A stretch of DNA of 32,552 nt, taken from NCBI GenBank assembly GCA_903839895.1, contig CAIMDW010000004.1, positions 1 through 32,552 of the forward strand, written 5' to 3'. The notes beneath the pieces are model-generated. The model was not told where the DNA came from. It did no database searches and saw nothing but the letters and a program-made list of their open reading frames with translations. Source of the stretch: Candidatus Staskawiczbacteria bacterium (lineage in GTDB: Bacteria; Patescibacteriota; Minisyncoccia; Minisyncoccales; Staskawiczbacteraceae). A program made the position numbers and the translations under genes. Positions 1 through 6,896 of the stretch are shown here, in pieces. The stretch's first letter is position 1. Each line of letters begins with the position of its first letter.

Positions 1-74
1 CCCAATATGTACCAGATAATTTGAATACCCTTGTATATCGGCTTTGTTGTTGGAGAGTTATAAGATGATTCCAT
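1..74 (-). CDS. YggT-like membrane protein, N-terminal fragment
   Basis: The first 24 codons of a gene that runs off the left edge. ATG is at 72-74 on the minus strand and the frame stays open to base 1. The visible peptide is polar for about 12 residues and then reads KGIQIIWYILG, which resembles the start of the first membrane helix in bacterial YggT-family proteins. Those are small integral membrane proteins of poorly known role in envelope or osmotic stress. About 100 bases upstream lies a 46-base element also found upstream of the gene ending at 3175, which suggests shared control. Too little is visible for a firm family call. Confidence 0.5.
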   Translation of the reverse strand, partial: MESSYNSPTTKPIYKGIQIIWYIL

Positions 75-114
75 ATTACTTTTATAAATTAATTTTTCCA
101 ATTACCGGCCTTAA

Positions 115-168
115 ATTACGAAATGAAAATTTTGATTTAAATTGGTTGTCTCAAAATCATTTCGTAAT
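115..168. repeat. Imperfect inverted repeat upstream of the YggT-like gene
   Basis: The arms begin ATTACGAAATGA (from 115) and end TCATTTCGTAAT (to 168). Inside them TTTTGA (130-135) faces TCAAAA (151-156), with a 3-base bulge on the left arm and a loop of about 15 bases. It lies between the 46-base element and the YggT-like start codon, so it would fold in the 5' leader. There is no T-tract after the stem on the minus strand, so it is not an ordinary intrinsic terminator. Confidence 0.55.
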
Positions 169-178
169 CTAAGGGACC

Positions 179-224
179 TACTATATATGACAGCCTGCGC
201 GCAGATTTCTTACAACAAAAAACC
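179..224 (-). repeat. 46-base upstream element, copy A
   Basis: Matches 3192-3238. On the plus strand both begin TACTATATATGACAG, have a divergent centre (CTGCGCGCAG here), then share TTACAA and the CAAAAAACCG start of a terminator stem. On the minus strand each copy lies just after a terminator and before a gene start, so a promoter or regulator-binding role is likely. No clean -35/-10 pair at normal spacing could be assigned. Confidence 0.55.
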
Positions 225-244
225 GCCTCAATTAAAAGGCGGCC
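217..244 (-). terminator. Intrinsic terminator of the Nramp-like gene
   Basis: Read on the minus strand: stem CCGCCT, 8-base loop, AGGCGG, then TTTTTTG. It begins directly at the stop codon of the gene at 245-1621. One of several terminators in the window built on the core AAAAAACCGCC. Confidence 0.85.
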
Positions 245-1621
245 TTAAAAAACCATCGTCACAATTACTGTAATTCCCACTGCCGCCATAAGTATAGTGG
301 TGATCCAGCCGCATGCAGTGATGACTTTATGATTTTTATTGTCACCCATAACCTTTTTATCAGCGCTCATTTTGACAATGAAGAAAAGCACTATTGGAGC
401 AACCAGGCCATTGCCAACCGCCGACCAGATGAGAGCCTTGATGGGATCAAGGTGAAAATAATTTGCAGCAACAGCCACAATCATTGAAATGATTATGATT
501 CCGTAGAAAGCATACGCTTGCTTGAGTTTTAAGTAGAGCCCTTGCTTCCAACCGAAGCTTTCAGCCGTGGCGTACGCAGTTGAACCGGCCATCGTAGGAA
601 TAGCAAGAAGCCCTGTGCCGATAATTCCCAACGCAAAGAAAAAATATGTAAGTTCTCCGCCAAACGGCTTGATTGCCAAAGCGGCTTGATCGGCGGTTGC
701 AATATTTGTTATGCCATGAGCATAAAGAGTCGCAGCGCAAGCGGTGATAATAAAAAACATAATAAGGTTAGAAAAAAACATGCCAGACCACGTGTCTTTG
801 CGCATATCCTTTATTTCTCTTTTTGTCACATTTTCCTTGCGCAATTGAATAGTCTTTTCTCCTTTCAGTATCTGCTCTTCAACTTCCTGGGATGTTTGCC
901 AAAAGAAAAGATAAGGCGAAATGGTCGTGCCTAAAATAGCGCATAACAAGAAAATTTGGTTGCGATTAAAATTAATAGACGGAATAAATGTATATCTTAA
1001 CACTTCTCCCCAGTCCATATGCACTGAAAAAGCAGTAAAAACATATGCAAAAAGCGCAAGCGTCAGATATTTTAAGATTCTTGAATATTGGGCATAAGTG
1101 GTAAAAATTTGCAAAAGCAGGATAATCAGGCCGAATATGGTAACGCACATTACAAAACCGAAGCTGGGGACAAGAAGCCTCGTGGCAGCCGCCATGGCTC
1201 CCAAGTCAGCGGCAATGTTCAGAGTGTTTGCAAAAAAAAGAAGCAATATGACGCCATAAAGAATTTTTTTTGAATAATTGCGCCGGATGTTTGCAGCCAA
1301 TCCCTGCCCCGTCACTATTCCAATGCGAGCGCACATTTCCTGCACCATCGCCATGAAAGGAAATGTAAACAATGACAGCCAAATAAGCTGGAATCCATAC
1401 TGAGCTCCTGTCTGGGAATATGTGGCTATGCCCGAAGGATCATCGTCCGCCGCGCCAGTTACAAGCCCCGGACCCAAAACATCGATATATTCTTCAGTCA
1501 TTTTGAAAGGCTGTCCTTTCAAAAGCGCTTCTTTTTCCTTTAAAATGACATGGATGGTTCTATCCAAAACTTTAGCAGGGGCTTCGGCAATTTTCTCGGC
1601 TATTTTTTCAGCGTCAATCAT
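245..1621 (-). CDS. Nramp-family divalent metal transporter, atypical metal site
   Basis: An integral membrane protein of 458 residues with about 11 hydrophobic helices, typical of the Nramp (SLC11, COG1914) fold that couples divalent cation uptake to the proton gradient. The first helix has the family break but reads DDDPSGIATYSQTG instead of the canonical DPGN. The sixth-helix motif reads GTTISPYLFFWQTSQE where MPHN is usual, so the metal-contacting Asn and Met are both replaced. Metal preference may therefore differ from Mn/Fe; this is inference. The frame continues upstream to 1669, but that would start inside the terminator at 1657-1684. The ATG at 1619-1621 sits 7 bases after a plausible -10 box and was preferred. 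A soluble N-terminal stretch of about 45 residues precedes the first helix. Confidence 0.87.
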   Translation of the reverse strand: MIDAEKIAEKIAEAPAKVLDRTIHVILKEKEALLKGQPFKMTEEYIDVLGPGLVTGAADDDPSGIATYSQTGAQYGFQLIWLSLFTFPFMAMVQEMCARIGIVTGQGLAANIRRNYSKKILYGVILLLFFANTLNIAADLGAMAAATRLLVPSFGFVMCVTIFGLIILLLQIFTTYAQYSRILKYLTLALFAYVFTAFSVHMDWGEVLRYTFIPSINFNRNQIFLLCAILGTTISPYLFFWQTSQEVEEQILKGEKTIQLRKENVTKREIKDMRKDTWSGMFFSNLIMFFIITACAATLYAHGITNIATADQAALAIKPFGGELTYFFFALGIIGTGLLAIPTMAGSTAYATAESFGWKQGLYLKLKQAYAFYGIIIISMIVAVAANYFHLDPIKALIWSAVGNGLVAPIVLFFIVKMSADKKVMGDNKNHKVITACGWITTILMAAVGITVIVTMVF

Positions 1622-1628
1622 ATAATTA

Positions 1629-1656
1629 ACTTTAACATGAAACATAGAAGAAGCAA
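1629..1656 (-). promoter_or_regulatory. Candidate promoter of the Nramp-like gene
   Basis: Minus strand: TTGCTT (1651-1656), 16-base spacer, extended -10 TGTTAAAGT with its hexamer at 1629-1634. The start codon follows after 7 bases, implying a leaderless transcript. Moderate match. Confidence 0.45.
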
Positions 1657-1684
1657 AAAACCACCCCAATTAAAAGGTGGTTTT
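1657..1684 (-). terminator. Intrinsic terminator between DUF2892 and Nramp-like genes
   Basis: The minus strand has AAAACCACC, an A/T-rich loop, then GGTGG followed by six T. It separates the small-gene operon (1712-3175) from the Nramp-like gene and is A-rich enough to work in both directions. Confidence 0.8.
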
Positions 1685-1711
1685 AAGTTAAATAATGCTG
1701 CGACATATTTG

Positions 1712-1912
1712 CTATTTCCTTATTGTTGAGATATTAAATAGTTTGTATGAAGGACAAAAACCAGAGGCTGCTGTGATAATGGCGATAGCACCTAAAATAT
1801 ATAAAATTATACTCAAAATACCAAATGAGTAGTAAGCGACTACTAACAGTATTAAACCGACTACCGTCCTAATAATTCTATCAACTGAACTCTCATTTTG
1901 ATATTTTTTCAT
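1712..1912 (-). CDS. DUF2892 (YgaP-like) small membrane protein
   Basis: 66 residues. It shows the usual DUF2892 pattern: a polar start ending in DRIIRTVVG, two closely spaced hydrophobic helices (about residues 17-33 and 36-50), and a C-terminal GFCPSYKLFNIST block corresponding to the conserved G-x-CP-x-Y segment. The same domain forms the membrane anchor of rhodanese YgaP, but here it stands alone. Molecular function is unknown. It is the last gene of a minus-strand run with the ferritin-like and small membrane genes, 33 bases after the ferritin-like stop, and is closed by the terminator at 1657-1684. No Shine-Dalgarno sequence is visible. Confidence 0.8.
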   Translation of the reverse strand: MKKYQNESSVDRIIRTVVGLILLVVAYYSFGILSIILYILGAIAIITAASGFCPSYKLFNISTIRK

Positions 1913-1945
1913 ATTTTACGTCTGACTAACCGTGTTAAATATATT

Positions 1946-2227
1946 TTATTCTGTTAATTTTTCAACTTCTTTTTTTCCTGCCTTTAATTCTCCTAACTGT
2001 TCTTTGTCTAACTTAAACAAAATGGCCTCAAATTCCCCAATATGAGTTTTTTCCTCTTTTGCTATATCCAACAAAATTTTTATGATATTTTCATCTTCAG
2101 TTGTTGCCGCTAACTGCTCATAAAGATTAACGGCGTCTAACTCTGCTATAATCCCCAATCTTAATATCTCTTTATTAACATCTTCTTTTTTTAAATTTTT
2201 AAAATTTATTGGTGTTTGCGAAAGCAT
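1946..2227 (-). CDS. Encapsulated-ferritin-like protein (Flp/EncFtn family)
   Basis: 93 residues, two long helices. The first carries IIAELDAVNLYEQ, the second IAKEEKTHIGEF. This Glu plus Glu-x-x-His arrangement is that of encapsulin-cargo ferritin-like proteins and of the N-terminal ferritin-like domain of archaeal encapsulins; they form dimers that oxidise Fe(II) at a shared di-iron site. The length fits a stand-alone EncFtn without a long cargo-loading tail; the C-terminus is a short charged stretch (GKKEVEKLTE). No encapsulin shell gene lies in the window. It sits in an operon of small membrane proteins. The likely role is iron or oxidative stress handling, by inference. Confidence 0.8.
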   Translation of the reverse strand: MLSQTPINFKNLKKEDVNKEILRLGIIAELDAVNLYEQLAATTEDENIIKILLDIAKEEKTHIGEFEAILFKLDKEQLGELKAGKKEVEKLTE

Positions 2228-2273
2228 ATTTTTATTATTTTAGTTTACATCCTAATCCTTCGGCCTTTATTCT

Positions 2274-2420
2274 TTAGCTAATTTTTTTCCCAGTGACAAA
2301 ATGCCAAATAATCGAGATAAGAGCCACGACTAAAAGTATATGAATTAAACCGCCAAGTGGATAGAACAAGACCCCAAGAAGCCAAAGAACTATTAATATA
2401 ACCGCTATTTCTAAAAACAT
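2274..2420 (-). CDS. Lmo0937-family small membrane protein
   Basis: A 48-residue protein, easily missed. It starts MFLEIAVILIVLWLLG, then FYPLGGLIHILLVVALI and ends in a charged GKK tail. That pattern (two hydrophobic helices separated by a Gly-Gly-hydrophobic-His turn) is the lmo0937 family of small membrane proteins, reported as stress-associated but of unknown mechanism. It lies 46 bases upstream of the ferritin-like gene and 23 bases downstream of the next small gene. The leader is entirely A/T with no Shine-Dalgarno sequence. Confidence 0.78.
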   Translation of the reverse strand: MFLEIAVILIVLWLLGVLFYPLGGLIHILLVVALISIIWHFVTGKKIS

Positions 2421-2443
2421 AATTTTTTATTATTTTAATTTTA

Positions 2444-2683
2444 TTATTTTTGTGGAGTAGCCGAAGAGCTTGTAGAACTTGTCGGTGCCGAGGAAGTAAC
2501 AGGGTTAGTAACATTTATGTTCGTGGTGCTAGCTGGATTCTGATTTTTCTGAATCATTGGCAAGCCATATACGAAAAAGAGCACAACCGCTGCAATGATT
2601 ACAATTATTATAACAAGAACTGCTACTAAATTTGACCCCGAGTCATCTGTATTGCCTGAAGGAGTATTAATTACTGTTGTCAT
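2444..2683 (-). CDS. Small single-pass membrane protein, unknown
   Basis: 79 residues. A polar N-terminus of about 18 residues (MTTVINTPSGN...) precedes one strongly hydrophobic helix (about residues 19-40, rich in Val and Ile), then GLPMIQ and a Ser/Thr/Pro-rich tail of about 30 residues. Proteins of this design, with a GLP turn after the helix, are common hypothetical proteins in Patescibacteria. The tail probably faces outside the membrane. Function unknown. It sits between the anchored repeat protein and the lmo0937-type gene in one operon. Confidence 0.72.
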   Translation of the reverse strand: MTTVINTPSGNTDDSGSNLVAVLVIIIVIIAAVVLFFVYGLPMIQKNQNPASTTNINVTNPVTSSAPTSSTSSSATPQK

Positions 2684-2728
2684 ATTTTTTTATTTTTATT
2701 TAAATTTTTATTATTTTGTCGACCCTGC

Positions 2729-3175
2729 TCATAAACTAGTAGATAACTTAATCAGCCAATCGTGAAACTGCTGTAAAATATTGCCAAAAGGCAAATCGCT
2801 CACTTTAATGTTTACCGGAATGGTTGTTTTTACCGGCACTTGTATCGTCATATCTATGGGCACACTTGCATCTATTGGAATTGCAATATTCACCGGTTGG
2901 CCCGTAACTGGATTTGTCACCGACACATTTACGGTAGTTTTAATTGGAATGGTGGTTTTAATAGGAACACTAAAGGTATTGTCAATTGCCACATTCGCAG
3001 CGAATGGAGTAACGGCAGATTGAGATTGCATTTGCTTGACCATGCCAGCCACCTGCACAGCCTCAGCAGAAATTTGGTTTTTGATATTAAACAAAAAAAC
3101 AAATAATATAACATTTATAACTGACAAAATTAAAATCGCGCCCATAAAAAAATATTTTATTATTTTTGTTTCCAT
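2729..3175 (-). CDS. Membrane-anchored protein with Ile/Thr/Pro/Val repeats
   Basis: 148 residues. A basic N-terminus and one helix (about residues 8-30) anchor it; a short amphipathic stretch follows. Then come alternating segments such as VPIKTTIPIKTTVNVSV and VPVKTTIPVNIKV, a two-residue-period pattern that suggests a long beta strand or beta-solenoid outside the membrane. It ends in an amphipathic C-terminal helix. Similar hypothetical proteins exist in other bacteria, with no assigned function that I know. It is the first gene of the small-membrane-protein operon, and copy B of the 46-base element lies 16 bases upstream of the start codon. Confidence 0.72.
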   Translation of the reverse strand: METKIIKYFFMGAILILSVINVILFVFLFNIKNQISAEAVQVAGMVKQMQSQSAVTPFAANVAIDNTFSVPIKTTIPIKTTVNVSVTNPVTGQPVNIAIPIDASVPIDMTIQVPVKTTIPVNIKVSDLPFGNILQQFHDWLIKLSTSL

Positions 3176-3191
3176 ATTTTTAATCGGTTTA

Positions 3192-3238
3192 TACTATATA
3201 TGACAGTCTATGCATCGATTCCTTACAAACAAAAAACC
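3192..3238 (-). repeat. 46-base upstream element, copy B
   Basis: The second copy of the element at 179-224, 16 bases upstream of the start codon at 3175. It shares TACTATATATGACAG and TTACAA...CAAAAAACCG with copy A, while the centre differs. Position and strand relative to the downstream gene are the same in both copies. Confidence 0.55.
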
Positions 3239-3260
3239 GGCAAGACATCGTCGGTTTTTT
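3231..3260 (-). terminator. Terminator after the tRNA-Cys/tRNA-Leu pair
   Basis: AAAAAACCG (3231-3239) pairs with CGGTTTTTT (3252-3260). It lies just downstream of tRNA-Leu on the minus strand and ends the rbfA-tRNA transcript. It could act in both directions. Confidence 0.8.
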
Positions 3261-3268
3261 GTTGTTTG

Positions 3269-3351
3269 TGCCCAGGGCGGGAGTCGAACCCGCATGAACT
3301 TTCGCTCAAAGGATTTTAAGTCCTTCGTGTATACCATTCCACCACCTGGGC
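3269..3351 (-). tRNA. tRNA-Leu (UAA)
   Basis: Acceptor GCCCAGG/CCTGGGC with A73, anticodon loop CTTAAAA (anticodon UAA), a class II variable arm, and T-arm GCGGG-TTCGACT-CCCGC. 83 bases, CCA not encoded. Confidence 0.96.
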
Positions 3352-3362
3352 ATATTTGGATG

Positions 3363-3434
3363 AGGCACGGGCGGGAATTGAACCCACGTATAAGGGATTT
3401 GCAGTCCCTTGCATTACCACTTTGCTACCGTGCC
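3363..3434 (-). tRNA. tRNA-Cys (GCA)
   Basis: Acceptor GGCACGG/CCGTGCC with U73 as usual for Cys, anticodon stem AGGGA/TCCCT, loop CTGCAAA (anticodon GCA), T-loop TTCAATT. 72 bases, CCA not encoded. It lies 22 bases after rbfA and 11 bases before tRNA-Leu. Confidence 0.96.
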
Positions 3435-3456
3435 GTTTTTTTATTCTACCAGTTTT

Positions 3457-3813
3457 TTACTCTTTTTCAATCTCGCCTTCGCTTTTTGCCTCGTGCAGCA
3501 ATTTTTCAATTCGGTCGGCCTTGCTGACGGAATTATCCTTTACAAACTTTATTTTTGGAATTGGGCGCATTTTTAAAGTCCTGTTTATCTGGTACTGGAC
3601 GTCATAAACAGATTTATTCAATGCATTTAAAACTCCTTCAGACCTGTTTTCAGGAAACACAGAAATATATGTTTTAGCCTCAATCAAGTTTCCTGTGGCT
3701 TCCACGTGAGTCAAGGTGACCAAAACTTCTGGAGAAAAAGCAAAATCCTTCAGTAATATTTTGCTTATTTCGTGCTCCAATAATGAATTTATTTTTTCAA
3801 TTCTTAGCGCCAT
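3457..3813 (-). CDS. rbfA: Ribosome-binding factor A
   Basis: 118 residues, the usual size. RbfA is a KH-like protein that binds the 30S subunit and supports 16S rRNA 5'-end processing and late assembly. Visible family features are the start MALRIEKINSLLEHEISKIL, the central strand with VTLTHVEAT, the helix LNALNKSVYDVQYQINRTL, and the strand MRPIPKIKFVKDNS, after which the C-terminal helix covers DRIEKLL. It starts 2 bases after the infB stop, as in the classic infB-rbfA arrangement, and is followed by the two tRNA genes on the same strand. Cotranscription with infB is nearly certain. Confidence 0.92.
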   Translation of the reverse strand: MALRIEKINSLLEHEISKILLKDFAFSPEVLVTLTHVEATGNLIEAKTYISVFPENRSEGVLNALNKSVYDVQYQINRTLKMRPIPKIKFVKDNSVSKADRIEKLLHEAKSEGEIEKE

Positions 3814-3815
3814 AT

Positions 3816-5327
3816 TTATAATTCGCCTTTTTTACGGCCTTCCACATAAGCCACGATTATGTCTCCTTTTTCTATTTTTATATTTCCCTCGAAAAGTATG
3901 CCTGCTTCGTCGCCTTTTTTAAGCTCGGCAATGTCTTTTTTATCCCTTTGCAGATTTATAATCCTGCCCGTGCCAACTTTTCGGTCATCCCGGAAAACCT
4001 CAAGCTTCAAGCCTTTTTTCATCTGGCCTTCGGTAATTTTTCCGCCCACAATCTGCCTGTTTTTCTCGCCCCAGAAAACCAGCAAAGTCTTCAGTTTTCC
4101 AATGTCGTCGCGAGTCGTTTCAGGCTCCAATATTTTCTCCAAGCTATTCCTGACGTCCTGTATCAATTCATAAATTATGGTAAAAGTTTTTATCCTCAGC
4201 CGCTTATCCAAATCATTCCTCATATATTGCAAAACTGTATTGCCAATTTTTACGCGGAATCCCACAATTATAGCTTTTGACATTTCAGCCAGCTTGGCAT
4301 CGGTTTCATTTATTTCCCCGACTTCAGACTTTAAAATGCGCAAGGTAACCTTGTCTTGCGGCAAATTCTTCAGCATGGCTTCAATGGCTTCCAATGATCC
4401 GTAAACGTCGCCCTTCAAAATAATGTTCAAAGTTTTTTTGCTTGGATCTGAATCTATGACAGTTGAACCAACTTCCCTTTTTGGAATTTCTTTTTTTATT
4501 TCCGCCATCGCTTCTTCGGCCGTTGCATAACTCTTAAATCTTTCGCCCACAGCAGGCACCTTGTCAAAACCCAAAATAATTACGGGCTGAGAAGGGGAGG
4601 CCTCTTTTATCGGCATGCCCTTAAAATCTTCCAAATGCCTTATTTTTGCCAGGGCAATATCTGTGGCGATTATGTCTTTATTCTGCAAAATTCCCTTTTT
4701 AACAATAGCTGTAGCTATTGGGCCTTTTCCGCCGTCCATATATGATTCTATTATCAAGCCTTCGGCAGGCACGCCAAGTTCCGGCTTTAACTCCTGCAAA
4801 TCTGCCACCAATAAAATTACATCCAGTAATTCGTCTATGCCTGTTTTTTCTTTGGCTGAAACCTCCACAGAAGGAATTTCTCCTCCGAAAGATTCCACGA
4901 CAACATCCGATTTAGCCAACTCTCCTTTTATTTTTTCAGGATTTGCATTTGGCAAATCAATTTTATTCAAGACCACGATCATTGGAATTTCTGCCCGTTT
5001 TATAGCCATTATGGCTTCTTTGGTCTGTGGCTGGACTGATTGAGCAGCATCTACTACCAGCAGAGCAATATCAGCCACTTCAGCTCCTCTGGCGCGCATC
5101 GCAGAAAACGCCTCGTGTCCGGGCGTATCAATAAAAGTTATTTTCTTTCCTTTTTCTTCCACTTCGTAGGCCCCAATATGCTGAGTAATTCCGCCCGATT
5201 CTTTGGCTGTAATTTTAAAATCGCGGATGGCTTCCAAAAGCGAAGACTTTCCATGATCTACATGTCCCAAAACCACCACCACCGGCGGCCTGTTTGCAAT
5301 TTCAGTTTTTATATCTTTTTTCATCAT
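3816..5327 (-). CDS. infB: Translation initiation factor IF-2, short form
   Basis: 503 residues. The GTPase that brings fMet-tRNA to the 30S subunit and promotes subunit joining. The G domain begins almost at once: [11 protein letters not shown] (about 21-31), switch [10 protein letters not shown], and NKID. Domains II, III and the C-terminal fMet-tRNA-binding domain follow. The long N-terminal region of E. coli IF-2 (about 890 residues) is missing, which is usual for reduced genomes. The start overlaps the DUF4446 stop by 4 bases (ATGA), so translation is probably coupled. Two ATG codons are adjacent and either could be used. No nusA lies upstream, unlike the common nusA-infB order. Confidence 0.95.
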   Translation of the reverse strand: MMKKDIKTEIANRPPVVVVLGHVDHGKSSLLEAIRDFKITAKESGGITQHIGAYEVEEKGKKITFIDTPGHEAFSAMRARGAEVADIALLVVDAAQSVQPQTKEAIMAIKRAEIPMIVVLNKIDLPNANPEKIKGELAKSDVVVESFGGEIPSVEVSAKEKTGIDELLDVILLVADLQELKPELGVPAEGLIIESYMDGGKGPIATAIVKKGILQNKDIIATDIALAKIRHLEDFKGMPIKEASPSQPVIILGFDKVPAVGERFKSYATAEEAMAEIKKEIPKREVGSTVIDSDPSKKTLNIILKGDVYGSLEAIEAMLKNLPQDKVTLRILKSEVGEINETDAKLAEMSKAIIVGFRVKIGNTVLQYMRNDLDKRLRIKTFTIIYELIQDVRNSLEKILEPETTRDDIGKLKTLLVFWGEKNRQIVGGKITEGQMKKGLKLEVFRDDRKVGTGRIINLQRDKKDIAELKKGDEAGILFEGNIKIEKGDIIVAYVEGRKKGEL

Positions 5328-5797
5328 GATTTTATCGCTTTCGCTATTGCTTGTTTTTCTTCTTCAGACAAGGTTTGCTCTGCCTTCCCGGCTTTTAAAG
5401 CCTTAGCATAAACCCTGTTTCCTTCCTTTACAAAAAGGCTGGAGAGCACGAACCCATTGTTCTTGTCGTCTAGCATGGCAATCACAAAACTCTGGTTTCC
5501 TCCCATTTCTTTAAAGGGATTGTATCTTATGATTCCTGTTTTTCTTATGGTTGTCAGGGAAATTTCTTCCAAATTTTTGATTTTAGCAAAAGCGTTTTTT
5601 ATCTGCTCGTCCAAATCACTGTTCTTTTCTTTCTGCCGAAGCAAAACTTCCTTAAAATCCTTTGTCTTGGAACCTTTAAAAAACTCATCGGTCTTGCGGT
5701 TTATCTGCCAAAAGCGCCAAACCAAAAAAGAATTAGCCGCAGCCAATAACACAACAATTACACCTAAAAACAAAAAAATTGTTGTCTGTTCCGACAT
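5324..5797 (-). CDS. DUF4446 family membrane-anchored protein
   Basis: 157 residues. One N-terminal helix (about residues 6-28), then a coiled-coil-like polar stretch (about 35-80), then the DUF4446 core RYNPFKEMGGNQSF...AMLDDKNNGFVLSSL...NRVYAKAL and a LSEEEKQAIAKAI C-terminus. The family is conserved in Firmicutes and Patescibacteria; the function is not known. The stop overlaps the infB start. A promoter (5804-5832) gives a start site at or next to the ATG, so this gene probably opens an infB operon transcribed as leaderless mRNA in addition to read-through from dus/GH18. Confidence 0.85.
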   Translation of the reverse strand: MSEQTTIFLFLGVIVVLLAAANSFLVWRFWQINRKTDEFFKGSKTKDFKEVLLRQKEKNSDLDEQIKNAFAKIKNLEEISLTTIRKTGIIRYNPFKEMGGNQSFVIAMLDDKNNGFVLSSLFVKEGNRVYAKALKAGKAEQTLSEEEKQAIAKAIKS

Positions 5798-5803
5798 ACA
5801 ATT

Positions 5804-5832
5804 ATATTACAACTAATTTGACAAAACTTCAA
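5804..5832 (-). promoter_or_regulatory. Promoter of the DUF4446-infB-rbfA operon
   Basis: Minus strand: TTGAAG (5827-5832), 17-base spacer, TAATAT (5804-5809). Only six bases separate the -10 from the ATG, which places the expected start site on the start codon. The -35 overlaps the last codons of the GH18 gene. Confidence 0.6.
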
Positions 5833-6896
5833 TGATTCTTGTCTAATATGCTCCAAATGGCGGGATCCTCCCAGCCCAGTTGCCAGGCCGAAAATCCGCG
5901 AAAATTATTGGCTTTTGCGATATTCAGCTTAGCCTGAAAACTGTCTTTGTTTTCAAACCAAATCTTATAGTTTTTTGGGCCTGCAAAATAGGTAAGCGAT
6001 GAAACCCCAATTGCCGGGTCAAAATTTAATAAATACTTAAAATTTGCCATTACGCTAGCCACATGCTGATAAGTTCCGTAAGACACTTTTTTACCGGTAT
6101 CCGTATCCCATTTCCAAAAATAAAGGGGAGTACCCAGTGACAATTTTTCTGGCGGAATTTTGCCTTTCACATAGTCTAAAGTTGCATTTACATAGTCTAA
6201 AGACGAAGACGGTCCTTTAGATTTTTGGTTGTCATAAGTCATAAAACTCACAAAATCAGTAGCATTTGCAATCTTCTGGTAGTCATAAGCTCCACTCCAA
6301 TTTTTAAAGTCATCTGAATCTTCAAAATCTACTGTTCTTGGCACCACCGCCACGCTAAAAGTCAGGTTATTCTTTTTAAAAACTAAAGACGTTTTTTGCA
6401 CAAAAGCTGTAAACAAATCCTTGTCCAAATAGCTTATATTTTCAAAATCAAACTGCCAGCCAATAAATTTATTGGCTTTGGCGCTTTTTACCAAATAATT
6501 TATGACTTTGTCCTGACCAGCGGGCGACAAAAGCAAATTATGCATTATTTTCTGGCTAAAATCCGCGTTTATCACCAAAGGCATCACTTTCATCTGGTGG
6601 TCTTTTATGGCTTTAGCCAGTTTCGGCCCAAAAGCTCCGGAAACCGCAAAACCAGAATTCACCGAAAAATACTGCGGAGCCAAAATATCAATTTTATCCC
6701 AATTCTTATTTATGCTCGAGACCGCGCTTTCTGCATTTTTAGGCTCTAAATAAAAAACGCCTTCGGGTTTATAAGTTTTAGAAACTGCTATAGCATTATT
6801 AACAGGCGCTAGTTTTTTTGCAGGCAATTTGTACAAAAAAAATGCTCCAACGCAAGCGAGCAAAAAGGATAACAATAAATATTTTTTAGCGCTCAT
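5829..6896 (-). CDS. Membrane-anchored or secreted GH18 glycoside hydrolase
   Basis: 355 residues. An N-terminal signal-anchor (MSAKKYLLLSFLLACVGAFF) precedes a TIM-barrel like those of the YaaH/spore cortex GH18 group. The active-site strand reads GWQFDFEN, keeping Asp150 and the catalytic acid Glu152 of the DxxDxDxE motif but not its first Asp positions. Later strands have FSVAVVPRT, DFVSFMTYD and, near the end, GFSAWQLGWEDPAIW, all characteristic of GH18. The substrate is probably a GlcNAc-containing polymer (peptidoglycan or chitin-like), acting outside the cell. It overlaps dus by 11 bases at its start and ends 31 bases before DUF4446. There is no LysM domain in the reading frame. Confidence 0.85.
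   Translation of the reverse strand: MSAKKYLLLSFLLACVGAFFLYKLPAKKLAPVNNAIAVSKTYKPEGVFYLEPKNAESAVSSINKNWDKIDILAPQYFSVNSGFAVSGAFGPKLAKAIKDHQMKVMPLVINADFSQKIMHNLLLSPAGQDKVINYLVKSAKANKFIGWQFDFENISYLDKDLFTAFVQKTSLVFKKNNLTFSVAVVPRTVDFEDSDDFKNWSGAYDYQKIANATDFVSFMTYDNQKSKGPSSSLDYVNATLDYVKGKIPPEKLSLGTPLYFWKWDTDTGKKVSYGTYQHVASVMANFKYLLNFDPAIGVSSLTYFAGPKNYKIWFENKDSFQAKLNIAKANNFRGFSAWQLGWEDPAIWSILDKNH

Noticed and set aside
179-3238. ECF-type sigma factor promoter in the 46-base element
   Set aside because: GGAATC and GTCATA are only 12 bases apart in both copies, too close for that class.
3210-3527. Open frame across the tRNA-Leu and tRNA-Cys genes
   Set aside because: It translates tRNA antisense and shows no protein family pattern.
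5322-5327. Alternative genetic code with TGA as glycine
   Set aside because: TGA serves as the stop of DUF4446, and no conserved protein has an internal TGA.
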